From contig CAYOLL010000068.1 of NCBI GenBank assembly GCA_964404765.1, positions 1 to 30,472 of the forward strand: a stretch of 30,472 nt of DNA, read 5' to 3'. The stretch comes from CAYOLL01 sp964404765 [NCBI: uncultured Gemmatimonadota bacterium]. GTDB lineage: Bacteria > 4572-55. Below are positions 1-8,748 of the stretch, piece by piece; the stretch's first letter is position 1, and the number at the start of each line of letters is the position of its first letter. The position numbers and the translations under genes are program-made. A model generated the notes under the pieces. It saw only the letters and a list, made by a program, of their open reading frames with translations. It was not told the origin of the DNA and ran no database searches.

Positions 1-1136
1 ACGGGAATCAGATTTGTATAATTAAGCTGTTTAAGAGAATTGCCCAAGACATTGGCGGCGCTATTAAGCGCTTCCATATCCCCGACAACCTGAACCATAT
101 CGCCAAATTGTAATTTTAAGTTGGTTGACGCGCCCATTTCAATGTCAGCCCGGCTGACGCGGGTAATTGTAACGTCATGCTGCACCGGCAGGTTCAGTTC
201 ACCCAGGGTTTTGCCGACAATCGCCTTATTGGTGACAACGTATTTGCGGCTGACAACTCGTCCCGGCGCTTTGGTCAAATCGACTTGGGCCTGACGACCG
301 ACAATGAGCCGGAAACTCTCCAGATTTTGCGCCGGACCAACGGCTAAAATTATATCACCGCAGTGGATAGATGTATCTAATGTGGCGCTTTGCGCTTCAA
401 TCTGACCGGTTTTACGGATGCGTGACACGACAACGCCAAGTTCCTGCCGACCAGGAATTTGGCTTAATGTCAGGTCATTAAGATTCTCATTTTCGACCAG
501 AATATTCAGACGTTCCAGACTGACATGGCCGGCTTTTTGCACACGCTCAAATGCTTCCACTTCGCGGGCAGTGTCAATCCGAAAAAGCATACGCAGCAGC
601 AGCATCGTTAAAATGACACCCGCAATGCCAAATGGATAGGCCACTGCATAGCCTAATGCGGGCAGGGACGTTTTATCTGCGGCGATACTTTTGAGCGCTT
701 CCTGGGCTGAGCCTAAAGCCGGGGTGTTGGTTGTGCCGCCGGCAAAAAGTCCAACTGCCACGGCCATATCAATCCCCAGACCAAGGCTGAGCGCTACCGT
801 AATCAAAGCCCCTAACAAAACAATGCTCAAAGCCAGAAGATTGAGCGGCAAACCCTGCTGGCGTAAAGAGGTGACAAAACCGGGCCCAACCTGCATGCCA
901 ATTGTATAGACAAACAATATCAGTCCAAAATCACGCACAAAAACCAGCATATCCCCTGGAATTGTCCAATGGATATGGCCAAACAGAATGCCGGCAAATA
1001 ATACGCCGGTTACCCCCAGCCCAACACCCCGCACTTTTACACTGCCCAGGCTAAGGCCCAAAGCAATTACCAGCGTCAGTGTGATGGCTGCATGTGCGCT
1101 TGGCATGGCTCGCGGTAATTCCCACAACCATTCCAT
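1..1136 (-). CDS. AspT/YidE/YbjL-type transporter with RCK_C domains (3' end cut by window edge)
   Basis: No stop occurs before base 1, so the gene continues beyond the window. Reading from the ATG at 1136-1134, about 378 residues are visible. The first ~185 are strongly hydrophobic, with about five membrane segments and the glycine-rich GLFAGGTTNTPAL signature of the aspartate:alanine exchanger family. Two tandem soluble segments follow (about residues 205-290 and 295-370) that look like TrkA_C/RCK_C ligand-binding domains (for example GDIILAVGPAQNLESF and FGDMVQVVGDMEALN). In this family the second membrane half follows the RCK_C pair, so it should lie off the left edge. An AAGGCGG-like ribosome site precedes the start. 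The gene lies 145 bp downstream of mrdA on the same strand. The family is well supported; the substrate is not known, as most YidE/YbjL members are uncharacterised. Confidence 0.85.
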   Translation of the reverse strand, partial: MEWLWELPRAMPSAHAAITLTLVIALGLSLGSVKVRGVGLGVTGVLFAGILFGHIHWTIPGDMLVFVRDFGLILFVYTIGMQVGPGFVTSLRQQGLPLNLLALSIVLLGALITVALSLGLGIDMAVAVGLFAGGTTNTPALGSAQEALKSIAADKTSLPALGYAVAYPFGIAGVILTMLLLRMLFRIDTAREVEAFERVQKAGHVSLERLNILVENENLNDLTLSQIPGRQELGVVVSRIRKTGQIEAQSATLDTSIHCGDIILAVGPAQNLESFRLIVGRQAQVDLTKAPGRVVSRKYVVTNKAIVGKTLGELNLPVQHDVTITRVSRADIEMGASTNLKLQFGDMVQVVGDMEALNSAANVLGNSLKQLNYTNLIP

Positions 1137-1281
1137 AAGACGACCCGCCTTAGCGATTTTTCGTGTTTATCGACGTTCCTAAGGATCTTAAATGATACGT
1201 CGCATTCTTGAGTACGTTCTTGTAAGACCCTTAGGGTTTTTCCGCCGTGTGCAATTCTTTTTTGGTAATGGTATGACATTG
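1137..1281. repeat. Intergenic remnant of the CCCTAAGGG / TCGACGTTCCT repeat family
   Basis: The gap between mrdA and the transporter holds TTTATCGACGTTCCTA (1166-1181), which recurs exactly at 9441-9456 beside a double-hairpin repeat. It also holds ACCCTTAGGGTTTT (1227-1240), the half-site of the same repeat. It looks like a degenerate copy of the element at 9283-9456. No gene or convincing terminator was seen. Confidence 0.5.
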
Positions 1282-3174
1282 TCAGTTCGTGTTGGTATTT
1301 AAACTGTGCTTTAGGGTGTCATTGTCGGCTGTTATAGATGGCTTTGGCGTTGGTATTTGCGCCACCGGCTTGGGTAACTGGGGAGGAATCCCCTGTTTTT
1401 CTATGTAAGTTTTTAAAATTTTACCGGCAATTGGCGCAGCAATTGAACCGCCGTGACCGCTATTTTCAACAATGATTGCCACAACAATTCTGGGATTATA
1501 ACGTGGCGCATAGCCTACAAACCAGGCATGATCTTCACCATGCGGATTTTGGGCTGTGCCTGTTTTTCCACAGACATCATAGCCGGGTACCCGCGCTTGT
1601 CCGCCTGTACCGAACGCAGAATTTACGACTTCAAAACAGGCCTGATCTAACACTTGCAAGTTTTTCTTGGAAACAGATAAGAAGCCCGGCTCAAGTTTCG
1701 TCTGCGAAATTAATTCGCCGGTGGGCGAAACAATTCGGTCAACAAAGTAAGGCGTATGCAATACGCCGCCATTACCAATAGCCCCAAAAAAACGGGCTAA
1801 TTGGATTGGGGTGGTTAAAACTTCGCCCTGACCAATTGCGAGATTGGCCAATAAACCTTTGGGATAGGTTCGACCATTTCCAAGTTCTTTTTTAGCCCAA
1901 TCTTCCGAGGGAAAGAAGCCGCCGGCTTCGTGAGGCAAATCAACACCGGATGGCTTGCCAAAACCAGCTTGCTTGGCATAGTCATGAAAAGTTTGCAGCG
2001 GCAGGCGCAATCCCAACTGATAAAAATAGACATCACAGGATTGCGTCACGGCGCCAACCATTGCCAGTCCGCCGTGACCGGTTTGCTTCCAGCAGTTGAA
2101 ATAACGGTTGCCGACCTGATAGCCGCCGCCACAGGCTGATGGCATATAATTGTCGGGGCTTGTGTAGTTCTGCTCCAGACCAACCAGAGCGGTCAAAAGT
2201 TTAAAAGTGGAGCCAGGCGGATAAGTCCCCTGCTCTGCCCGATTAAAAAGCGGCTTCAGCGGGTCTTCATTGAGTATTTTCCAATCCTTGCGGGAAATAC
2301 CCGATGTAAATAAATTGGCATCAAAAGAGGGCACACTGGCAAAAGCCAGGACGCCGCCCGTCTGCGGATCCAGCGCGACACCGGCACCGGATCTCCACTG
2401 AGACAATAAACGCATGAGCGTGTCTTGTACTGCGACATCTATTGTCAGATATAAATCGTTGCCAGCTGTTGGCGCTACGGGTGGTTTTTCCGTCAACTGA
2501 TTTAACTCGCGTCCCCAAACGTCTACTTCCATATACTCATAGCCATTTTTGCCGCGCAAAAAAGCTTCATACTGCTTTTCCAAACCCATTTTGCCGATTT
2601 GATCTCCGCTTTTGTACCCATCCTGTTTGAGCCGGTCATATTCCGTTGGCGAAACTTCACCCATATAGCCCAGAAAATGTGAGCCTAAATACTTGTTGGG
2701 ATACCAACGGATAGGCTCGACAATAGTTTTAACTCCAGGTAAGTCGTAGCTGTGCTCCTCAATGAGCGAGACTAATTCGATCGAGGCATCACGCACCAAT
2801 GGGTAGGGTTCAAAAGGCGTTTTTTTGGCTTTTGTCAGGATTTCATCCAGCTCCGTGCGCTCAATGCCCATTAAGCGATTCAGTAATTCGATTTCCTGCT
2901 CGCGCTGTCGCATGTCGGCATAGGTCACAGAAACTGTAAAGGACGGGGCATTGTCGGCTAAAATCTGTTTGCTGTGGTCATAAACCATACCGCGCAAAGG
3001 CAATACGCGAATGATCCGCACGCGATTGCCGTCGGCTAAGGTCATATATCGCTCACCTTCCAAAATCTGAATCTGGAAGGCGCGCATTGCCAGCAAACCG
3101 AATAACAGAAATATGAGTATTTTAAGAATTGTGCCTTTTTCAGCACGAATTCGTTTTTCTAAACGAACGTCCAT
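1282..3174 (-). CDS. mrdA: Penicillin-binding protein 2 (peptidoglycan transpeptidase, elongasome)
   Basis: Class B penicillin-binding protein that cross-links peptidoglycan during lateral wall growth with RodA and MreBCD. The 630-residue length is typical. One N-terminal membrane anchor (about residues 16-35) precedes a PBP dimer domain (about 55-225, with the RGMVYD motif). The transpeptidase domain carries all three catalytic motifs: STFK with Ser322, SCD at 379-381, and KTGTAQ from Lys537. The C-terminus is a low-complexity proline-rich tail. mreD lies 131 bp upstream on the same strand, the usual pairing. rodA, often the next gene, is replaced here by a transporter. The ribosome site before the ATG is poor (ACTCCG), so expression may depend on readthrough from mreD. 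Confidence 0.95.
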   Translation of the reverse strand: MDVRLEKRIRAEKGTILKILIFLLFGLLAMRAFQIQILEGERYMTLADGNRVRIIRVLPLRGMVYDHSKQILADNAPSFTVSVTYADMRQREQEIELLNRLMGIERTELDEILTKAKKTPFEPYPLVRDASIELVSLIEEHSYDLPGVKTIVEPIRWYPNKYLGSHFLGYMGEVSPTEYDRLKQDGYKSGDQIGKMGLEKQYEAFLRGKNGYEYMEVDVWGRELNQLTEKPPVAPTAGNDLYLTIDVAVQDTLMRLLSQWRSGAGVALDPQTGGVLAFASVPSFDANLFTSGISRKDWKILNEDPLKPLFNRAEQGTYPPGSTFKLLTALVGLEQNYTSPDNYMPSACGGGYQVGNRYFNCWKQTGHGGLAMVGAVTQSCDVYFYQLGLRLPLQTFHDYAKQAGFGKPSGVDLPHEAGGFFPSEDWAKKELGNGRTYPKGLLANLAIGQGEVLTTPIQLARFFGAIGNGGVLHTPYFVDRIVSPTGELISQTKLEPGFLSVSKKNLQVLDQACFEVVNSAFGTGGQARVPGYDVCGKTGTAQNPHGEDHAWFVGYAPRYNPRIVVAIIVENSGHGGSIAAPIAGKILKTYIEKQGIPPQLPKPVAQIPTPKPSITADNDTLKHSLNTNTN

Positions 3175-3239
3175 CGGAGTGTCTATACTTTTTAAGAATT
3201 ATCGCCCGAACAATTCAGGCATCCGCAGATTTTGGCGTC

Positions 3240-3297
3240 ACGCTTTCCCAAACATTTGTTTTGTGCGCGAGAAGCTTTACCGCGAAGATCGCCAAGT
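3240..3297. repeat. Dispersed CAAACATTTG...GCGCGAGAA repeat, copy 1
   Basis: Located between mreD and mrdA. The segment with CAAACATTTG followed by GTGCGCGAGAAGCTTTACCG recurs in diverged form at 3855-3902 (GTGCGCAAGAATCTTTATCG) and partly at 12183-12213. All three copies lie in 5' regions of minus-strand genes. Function unknown; it may be a decayed interspersed repeat. Confidence 0.5.
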
Positions 3298-3304
3298 CCG
3301 GCGG

Positions 3305-3778
3305 TTAATCGGACAGTAGTTTTTCCACACCGTGGGCAATCAAATGGATGCTGCCGGCCAGCATGACTGTATAAGCCGCCGTCAGTAGGGAGACGCGGAA
3401 AAAATTCTGTACAATTGACGCGGGATCGGTAAACAAGAAAAAAATGAGGTCATGACTAAGAACTGCGACAAAAACAGATACAAGCCGCATGGCAATATCG
3501 TTGTGATAAATTGCCTCACGGCTACGGCCCATGGCAAATCCCACCACTGTTTTAGCCAGGGAATCCGCGCCTAAACTGGCCGGAGAGTACACGCCCTGAA
3601 ACAAACCTATTAAAAAACCAAGAATTGAGCCATGAATCGGGCCATCTACATAGGCGCGATGGCATAGATAAATTAATAATAAATCGGGCTTGATGCCCCA
3701 AATTACAAATGCCGTCCCAAACCGTGTTTGCACAAAGAGCAAAACGAGGACAATCAGAAATTCACCGACATACTTCAT
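3305..3778 (-). CDS. mreD: Rod shape-determining protein MreD
   Basis: A 157-residue, almost wholly hydrophobic protein with about five predicted membrane helices. The MreD-like pattern is an N-terminal helix ending near QTRFG, then a central charged loop (DGPIHGSILGFLIGLFQGVYSPA) rich in Gly and Pro. The length matches MreD (about 160). MreD is an inner-membrane component of the MreBCD elongasome that positions wall synthesis by PBP2, whose gene follows directly. MreB and MreC are not encoded nearby; 468 bp of repeat-filled DNA and a metabolic gene lie upstream, so the locus is split compared with the common mreBCD-mrdAB order. The MreD assignment rests on topology, length and the mrdA neighbour rather than on a catalytic motif. 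Confidence 0.8.
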   Translation of the reverse strand: MKYVGEFLIVLVLLFVQTRFGTAFVIWGIKPDLLLIYLCHRAYVDGPIHGSILGFLIGLFQGVYSPASLGADSLAKTVVGFAMGRSREAIYHNDIAMRLVSVFVAVLSHDLIFFLFTDPASIVQNFFRVSLLTAAYTVMLAGSIHLIAHGVEKLLSD

Positions 3779-3854
3779 ATTGTATCAGTCTTTAATTATT
3801 CAAAATCGTATTTTTGCGTTGTGCGGCATGAAAAGAAATTACAAAATTGCGCAC

Positions 3855-3960
3855 AAACATTTGCATGGTGCGCAAGAATCTTTATCGCAAAGCTCACCAA
3901 ATTTATCGCAAAGGTACGTTAAGTTTTTTTTCTTTGCGTGACTCCGCGTAAGGCTCTGCG
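3855..3960. repeat. Dispersed repeat remnants upstream of mreD
   Basis: Contains copy 2 of the CAAACATTTG...GCGCAAGAA repeat (3855-3902), followed by a CTTTGCGTGACTCCGCGTAA-type segment (about 3931-3950) ending in GCGAACGTTGCGGTTAAA. Both look like members of interspersed repeats common in uncultivated Gram-negative genomes. No reading frame here shows coding character. Confidence 0.45.
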
Positions 3961-4002
3961 AACGTTGCGGTTAAAGTTTTGGGCAATGTTGAGTTCACTC
4001 TA

Positions 4003-4101
4003 TTAACCACGAAGCACACAAAACACACGAAAATTGAAAATTATAACTCTTATATTTTCAACATGTTACCTTTTCGTGTTTTTCGAGTATTTCGTGGTTA
4101 A
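4003..4101. repeat. Inverted repeat with TTAACCACGAA ends
   Basis: TTAACCACGAAGCACAC (from 4003) is mirrored by TTTCGTGGTTAA-type sequence ending at 4101, and an inner ACACACGAAAA is mirrored by TTTTCGTGTT. The arms enclose an AT-rich centre. Outer flanks also pair partly: TTGAGTTCAC near 3989 against GGACTCAATG near 4117. It resembles a palindromic interspersed element (REP- or MITE-like) without a gene. Confidence 0.7.
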
Positions 4102-4187
4102 TTAGCTTTTTTGAATGGACTCAATGTTAAAAGAAAAAAGAAAGTAGACTATATGGCGTTATGCCAATAAAGTCAACAGAAAAAACA

Positions 4188-4221
4188 AAAGCCACGGATA
4201 CCTTTCGATATCCGCGGCTTT
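4188..4221 (-). terminator. Rho-independent terminator of the dehydrogenase gene
   Basis: AAAGCCACGGATA (4188-4200) pairs with TATCCGCGGCTTT (4209-4221) with one mismatch around an 8-base loop. Read on the minus strand the stem is followed by TTTTGTTTTTTC. It starts 25 bases after the stop codon of the 4247-5362 gene. Confidence 0.9.
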
Positions 4222-4246
4222 GCTGACTAAACACAGAGCAGCTATT

Positions 4247-5362
4247 TTACAGCTTTTGCGCAATCGCCTGGCCCATTTCCAGCGTCGTGCTTTTGCCGCC
4301 CATATCGTAGGTGCGGACTTTGCCTTCGGCAATTACAGCGGCTACGGCGTTTTCTACACGCTCGGCGGCGTCCTTTTCGCCCAGCCAGTCCAGCATCATT
4401 TTGGCCGTCAGGATCATAGCGATGGGGTTGACTTTGTATAACCCGGCGTATTTTGGGGCTGAACCGTGCGACGGCTCGAACACGCCATAATTGTCACCGA
4501 TATTGCCGCTGCTGGCAAAACCCAACCCGCCGATGAGCTGAGCGCCCAGGTCGGAAATGATGTCGCCAAACATGTTCGAGGCCACCATGACGCCGTAGGT
4601 GTGCGGATTCTTGACCAGCCACATGCACATGGCGTCAATATTGGTTTCCCACAGCTCAATGCCCGGATAGTTTTTGGCCACCTTGCGGGCTTCACGGATA
4701 AACAAACCGCTCGTCTCGCGGATGACGTTGGGCTTTTCCACGACCGTCACCGATTTGTAACCGAACTTTTTGGCGTACTCAAACGCCTCGGTGACGATAT
4801 TGCGCGAGGCTGTTTTGGTGTTGATACGCAGCGAGATCGCCAACTCGTCCGCCGGCATTTCGGCAAAACGCTTAAACTTGGGGTGTTTTTTCAGCACCGC
4901 GTTCAAATCTTCCGGGATGGGGTGATATTCCACACCGACGTACATATCCTCCGTATTTTCGCGGAAGATGACCAGATCAATGTTTTCTTTGAAATTGAGC
5001 GGGTTGCCCGGATAAGCTTTGCACGGGCGCAGATTGGTGCGCAGGTTGAATTCCTGGCGCAATTGCACGATTGGGCTGTTGTAGACTAAGCCCTTGCCTT
5101 TGAGTTCCGGCACGAGTTCTGCCTCGGCCTCTTCCTTGGGCAGCGAGGTGATGGCCCCGAACAAGCAGACATCCGTCTCGCGCAACAATTTTTTAGTGCG
5201 ATCGGGCAGAGCGTTGCCTTCCCTTTTCCAGAATTCCCAGCCGATATCGCCATAAGTGTATTCCGCATCAAATTTAAGCGCGTTGAGCACGATCATACAC
5301 GCTTCCATCACATCATTCCCGACGCCGTCGCCGGGGAGAACCGAAACTTTGTACTTTGCCAT
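4247..5362 (-). CDS. Isocitrate/isopropylmalate-family dehydrogenase (probably NAD-dependent isocitrate dehydrogenase-like)
   Basis: A 371-residue beta-decarboxylating dehydrogenase. The N-terminus (VSVLPGDGVGNDV) is the family's glycine-rich start. The substrate-binding arginines lie in QEFNLRTNLRPCKAYPG, and RENTEDMYVGVEY is the isocitrate/homoisocitrate-type loop. The metal-binding aspartates lie in ASNMFGDIISDLGAQLIGG, and the cofactor region follows in FEPSHGSAPKYAG. The length and the ENTEDMYVG loop favour an NAD-type isocitrate or homoisocitrate dehydrogenase over 3-isopropylmalate dehydrogenase, but substrate cannot be fixed from sequence alone. The start follows a GAAAGGACTCTCTC leader. 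A strong terminator follows, so it is probably a single-gene unit. A fossil copy of its first codons lies at 9187-9242. Confidence 0.88.
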   Translation of the reverse strand: MAKYKVSVLPGDGVGNDVMEACMIVLNALKFDAEYTYGDIGWEFWKREGNALPDRTKKLLRETDVCLFGAITSLPKEEAEAELVPELKGKGLVYNSPIVQLRQEFNLRTNLRPCKAYPGNPLNFKENIDLVIFRENTEDMYVGVEYHPIPEDLNAVLKKHPKFKRFAEMPADELAISLRINTKTASRNIVTEAFEYAKKFGYKSVTVVEKPNVIRETSGLFIREARKVAKNYPGIELWETNIDAMCMWLVKNPHTYGVMVASNMFGDIISDLGAQLIGGLGFASSGNIGDNYGVFEPSHGSAPKYAGLYKVNPIAMILTAKMMLDWLGEKDAAERVENAVAAVIAEGKVRTYDMGGKSTTLEMGQAIAQKL

Positions 5363-5470
5363 GAGAGAGTCCTTTCGTTAATAAAAAGATTTACAAGTAA
5401 ATAGTAAAAATACTTCTTGCAATGATGAAGCCTTGTATTTCGGAAACACAGTTGTATCCCAATGTAACAG

Positions 5471-7720
5471 TTATATATGACTTTTAGCAGATTTGAGTTG
5501 GCGTAAAAGAGCCGTACCTTCTACATGTTCTTGATGAAGGTTTAACTGCTCTGCAATCATTACCGCTTCTGTTATGTAATTAATTGCAACTTCGGTATTG
5601 CTACGCTGATATTCAAGGGAACCCAAACGAATTAATAATGTTGCCATGTACCCAGCTCCACCTGAATTTCTGAAGAATTGGATACATTGCGTATATAGAC
5701 GTTCTGCGGACTCAATATTTCCAATATTCTGCTCGACAAATCCTAAGTTGCTTATAAGTCCCCACGCCCGTTCAGGATTATAGATTTGATTTGCTTTATC
5801 ATGACGGAATATCACACTTGACTGCAAAAAATAGTCTTTTGCTGACTCCCAATCATGCATGTCTCTTGAAATTTTACCTAACTCATACAGAATATCTGCT
5901 CTCACATAATTTTGCTCGTCTTCAGGTAATTCTGGTACAAATTTGAAAGCCTCGGTGCAAAGATTTGTGGCTTTAGTGTAATCCTTCATGCGGCGAAGTA
6001 CTTGTGAGTACTTAATTCTTGTTTCACACTGCCACCACCGTAAATGCTCCTGATCTGCTAATGTTAAAGCTTTAATCATGTAATCTTCCGCTTCTTTTTC
6101 TCTTCCTTGCTGGCCCAAGACCCACGCCAATGCAACAACGTAGATGAAAATAATCCGTTCTTTGTCATCAATAAAAATTGAGTATTCTAAGCCTAGCTTT
6201 CCAATTTTAATTGTCTCGGACCATTGGCTTGTCAAATCATAATATGAACATAATGCCGGAATAATTCTTAGCAGAATATCTAGTCTATTATTTTGCTGAC
6301 ACCAAGCCGAGAGTGTTACTAAATGGGAACCTTCTTTCTTAAGATCGTTAAGATCACGCCACATCCAATCAGGTTTTGTATACTGATCTGAAAATTTAAG
6401 AAGGTAGTTAATCCAGCGCGTTCGAAGATACTGTGCTTGATTAAAATTTTTTTCTAGCTCACCAATAGCAAAGTTTTTTGTCAAGGGAAGTAAAAAAAAG
6501 CGGTCACTTGTTTTATTTAACAATGACAGTTGGACAAGTTTAGCCAAGCTATCATCGCGTCCAACAGCATCATCTTCAAATGCGGCAACATGCCCAATCA
6601 TTACTCTATTTACGCTTGAGTCAAAAAAAGCTAACGACAGCAAAAGCTTGTAACAGTCAGTATGAAGAATGTGACCAAGTGTTTCCAGAAAACAAAAATG
6701 TGCGATATTATCATGAGAACTCCCTAGTCGCATCAGTACAGATTCGGGTTCGTAACCTAAACTAATTAATCCGATACTCCAAACAATTGCTAATGGAATT
6801 CCGCCTGTTTTCCTATATAGACTTTCTATGTGCATAGGTGTAATTTCAAGTTTCCTTTCATGCAGTTCCAAATTTATAAGTTCGCAAGCATCGACATATG
6901 GCATACCAGTCAATCTTATTGGGAAAGAAACATCAACTCTATGGCGTGATGTCACCACGGCTTTAGTAGGCTCCGGAAGTTCTCTAAGAAAAGATAAAAG
7001 TGCCTCATCGTCTACAGTTTCAAGGTTGTCAACTATTAAAAGTGTGCGTTTGTTAATCAAAGCCTGCTTAACAAAAGCAATACTTTTATCTATATCTTCA
7101 TCTAATTTATTAGAAATATTGAGAACCACACCAAGTTCACCAATAAAATCATCAATGGAATTTAACGTTTTAGCACGCTTCTGAATACCATTCGCGGTTA
7201 ATGATGTTAACTTTGCTGATATCCAGAAAATTAACTCAAATCTTTGAGACTCAGGTAACGTGTTATAGTTTTCAAGAAAATAGTACGCAAGTTCTAAAGC
7301 TAAGGCACTTTTTCCAACTCCTCCAATACCGTCAATTATTACCAAAAAGTGCCTTGTTTTTGGGCTCATTAAATTGATCAATTCTTCAAGTTGCGGTTTT
7401 CGACCTATAAATTTACTATAATTTCTGCTGGGGAGGTTATGTACTGGAAGATGCTCATTTGATTCAGGCTTGCCGCTAAAAATCGTCGTAGGATTTGCTG
7501 GATAAACTTCTGCTATATGTTTATTAGATGGTGCTGATAACTTATTCAGTAATTTATAATTAGTTTCAATATCCTCTTCAGTTTCAATAATCAATTTTTC
7601 CAACCGAAATTTCTCATCAATATGTGTTTCGAGTATCTTGGCTTTTCTTAACGATGTTAATTTTTCTTCTAATAACTTTAGGTTTTCTTCGAACTCAGAA
7701 ATTTTCAGTAACACATTCAT
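5471..7720 (-). CDS. STAND NTPase (NB-ARC-like) with N-terminal coiled coil and C-terminal TPR repeats
   Basis: 749 residues. Residues 5-62 form a Glu/Lys-rich coiled coil with the LRKA...FRLEKLI pattern common before NTPase modules in bacterial STAND proteins. The NTPase has Walker A GIGGVGKS at 131-138, Walker B LLIVDN near 227-232, a sensor-type VVTSRHR at 255-261 and a GGIPLAI motif at 306-312, all NB-ARC/AP-ATPase hallmarks. Winged-helix-like sequence follows, then helical TPR-like repeats from about 500 to the end. Such proteins act as signal-dependent switches in conflict or apoptosis-like systems; no effector domain (TIR, nuclease, protease) is visible in the chain. The gene is visibly AT-rich compared with its neighbours, suggesting transfer. 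A good AGGAG precedes the ATG. Confidence 0.88.
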   Translation of the reverse strand: MNVLLKISEFEENLKLLEEKLTSLRKAKILETHIDEKFRLEKLIIETEEDIETNYKLLNKLSAPSNKHIAEVYPANPTTIFSGKPESNEHLPVHNLPSRNYSKFIGRKPQLEELINLMSPKTRHFLVIIDGIGGVGKSALALELAYYFLENYNTLPESQRFELIFWISAKLTSLTANGIQKRAKTLNSIDDFIGELGVVLNISNKLDEDIDKSIAFVKQALINKRTLLIVDNLETVDDEALLSFLRELPEPTKAVVTSRHRVDVSFPIRLTGMPYVDACELINLELHERKLEITPMHIESLYRKTGGIPLAIVWSIGLISLGYEPESVLMRLGSSHDNIAHFCFLETLGHILHTDCYKLLLSLAFFDSSVNRVMIGHVAAFEDDAVGRDDSLAKLVQLSLLNKTSDRFFLLPLTKNFAIGELEKNFNQAQYLRTRWINYLLKFSDQYTKPDWMWRDLNDLKKEGSHLVTLSAWCQQNNRLDILLRIIPALCSYYDLTSQWSETIKIGKLGLEYSIFIDDKERIIFIYVVALAWVLGQQGREKEAEDYMIKALTLADQEHLRWWQCETRIKYSQVLRRMKDYTKATNLCTEAFKFVPELPEDEQNYVRADILYELGKISRDMHDWESAKDYFLQSSVIFRHDKANQIYNPERAWGLISNLGFVEQNIGNIESAERLYTQCIQFFRNSGGAGYMATLLIRLGSLEYQRSNTEVAINYITEAVMIAEQLNLHQEHVEGTALLRQLKSAKSHI

Positions 7721-7793
7721 CGGTCATGATCTCCTATTTAATTGTTTCTAACAAGTTATTCTTTTAGCTCTTTATATCAGAATCGTATAACTA

Positions 7794-7946
7794 GTACAGC
7801 ATGGCGGAAGTCTTTACGGACTCTTGGATAGGAATGGCGATAAGAAATAAAAACTTTGTAATGCCGATCAAATTACGCAGGTAGAAAATTTTTGCTAACC
7901 GAATTCCCGTCAAAATAACTCCATAAGGACTTTCGCCACGCTGTAC
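7794..7946. mobile_element. 153-bp MITE-like element with 29-bp imperfect terminal inverted repeats
   Basis: The left end GTACAGCATGGCGGAAGTCT (7794 on) is mirrored by the right end read backwards, GTACAGCGTGGCGAAAGTCC (from 7946). The arms match at 24 of 29 positions by eye. The interior has no reading frame of note. No clear target-site duplication was seen. It sits between the STAND gene and the cyclohydrolase-like gene. It could be a miniature element or the remnant of an insertion sequence; the family was not recognised. Confidence 0.7.
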
Positions 7947-7976
7947 GTGCTATTCGGCATAAGTTCGTGTAAACTT

Positions 7977-8009
7977 AGACCCGACGGATTTTGGAAACCC
8001 GTCGGGTCT
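7977..8009. terminator. Strong hairpin, possible terminator
   Basis: AGACCCGACGG (7977-7987) pairs perfectly with CCGTCGGGTCT (7999-8009) around an 11-base loop. Read on the minus strand it lies downstream of the cyclohydrolase-like gene and is followed only by a weak T-rich stretch (AAGTTTACACG), so termination is plausible rather than certain. The rest of 7721-8139 holds the MITE-like element and no convincing gene. Confidence 0.55.
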
Positions 8010-8139
8010 TGATCATCAGAAAAGTTCACCCGAATTTACGCCGTCATGTACTAGCTACAGATTTTCAAAAAAATAGCTTCAAAATTTACAGAGAGGAATC
8101 AAGCCTCGTCTGCATTGGCGCAGCGCTTCTCATGTTATA

Positions 8140-8748
8140 TTATATGTCAGAAATTTTAATTTTTTTCATGTCTATTATGTGATCTGCTGCAATTTTCCCA
8201 CGATATGTATCCAATAAGATGTTATTATGAATTTCCGATATAACTAAACGTTCTGACCGCGAAATTGTAATCCCGTTGTTTTGTAGCTCAGAAATTTTTG
8301 TTGGGTTGTTAGTTAAAAGAATAATTGACAAAACTTCTAACTCTTTGATAATTTTTGCCGCAACAGAGTATTCTCTACAATCCTCCTTAAATCCAAGTTT
8401 TCGATACGCATTTGTTTGACTCATACCGTTGTACCTCAACTCTGCTGTGCTAATTAACGCAAAATGTCCATTCCCCTTTCCCTCTTGATTAAGCCAAATT
8501 ATTAATCCTTTCCCTTCATTTGAAATCAAGTGTTGAGCCATTTCCATCTGTTCACGACAATCACACTCGATGCTATTAAAAGTATGAGCTGATAGACAGT
8601 TTGAGTGAACACGACATAATATATTCTCACAGTTTTTTATATCACCCATAATTAAGGCAATTGACTCTTGCTGTCCGTCATAATAAAGAATCTCTAGAAA
8701 ATCTCCAAACTTCGTCTTTAAACGGCCACTTGCTAAACGCACAATCAT
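8140..8748 (-). CDS. Divergent stand-alone GTP cyclohydrolase II (RibA-like)
   Basis: 202 residues, close to the ~196 of RibA. The GTP cyclohydrolase II core is recognisable. RVHSNCLSAHTFNSIECDC gives the three zinc cysteines (51, 62, 64). LNQEGKGNG replaces the usual RQEGRGIG, NAYRKLGF corresponds to the EAN..LGF motif, EDCREY keeps the catalytic Asp/Arg, and LLTNNPTK is the guanine-binding motif. RibA opens the imidazole ring of GTP in the first step of riboflavin synthesis. Here no other riboflavin gene is near, the gene is AT-rich like the adjacent STAND gene, and two core residues deviate. A specialised role (secondary metabolism, a modified nucleotide, or conflict-related) is possible. 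The start follows AGGAGAACTGTAA. Confidence 0.85.
   Translation of the reverse strand: MIVRLASGRLKTKFGDFLEILYYDGQQESIALIMGDIKNCENILCRVHSNCLSAHTFNSIECDCREQMEMAQHLISNEGKGLIIWLNQEGKGNGHFALISTAELRYNGMSQTNAYRKLGFKEDCREYSVAAKIIKELEVLSIILLTNNPTKISELQNNGITISRSERLVISEIHNNILLDTYRGKIAADHIIDMKKIKISDI

Noticed and set aside
418-1182. Several plus-strand frames opposite the transporter gene
   Set aside because: They are shadows of the minus-strand transporter, which reads without stop across 1-1136 and has clear membrane and RCK_C features.
7991-8182. 63-residue plus-strand frame between the STAND and cyclohydrolase genes
   Set aside because: It begins inside a terminator-like hairpin, overlaps the end of the cyclohydrolase gene and has no ribosome site or recognisable motif.
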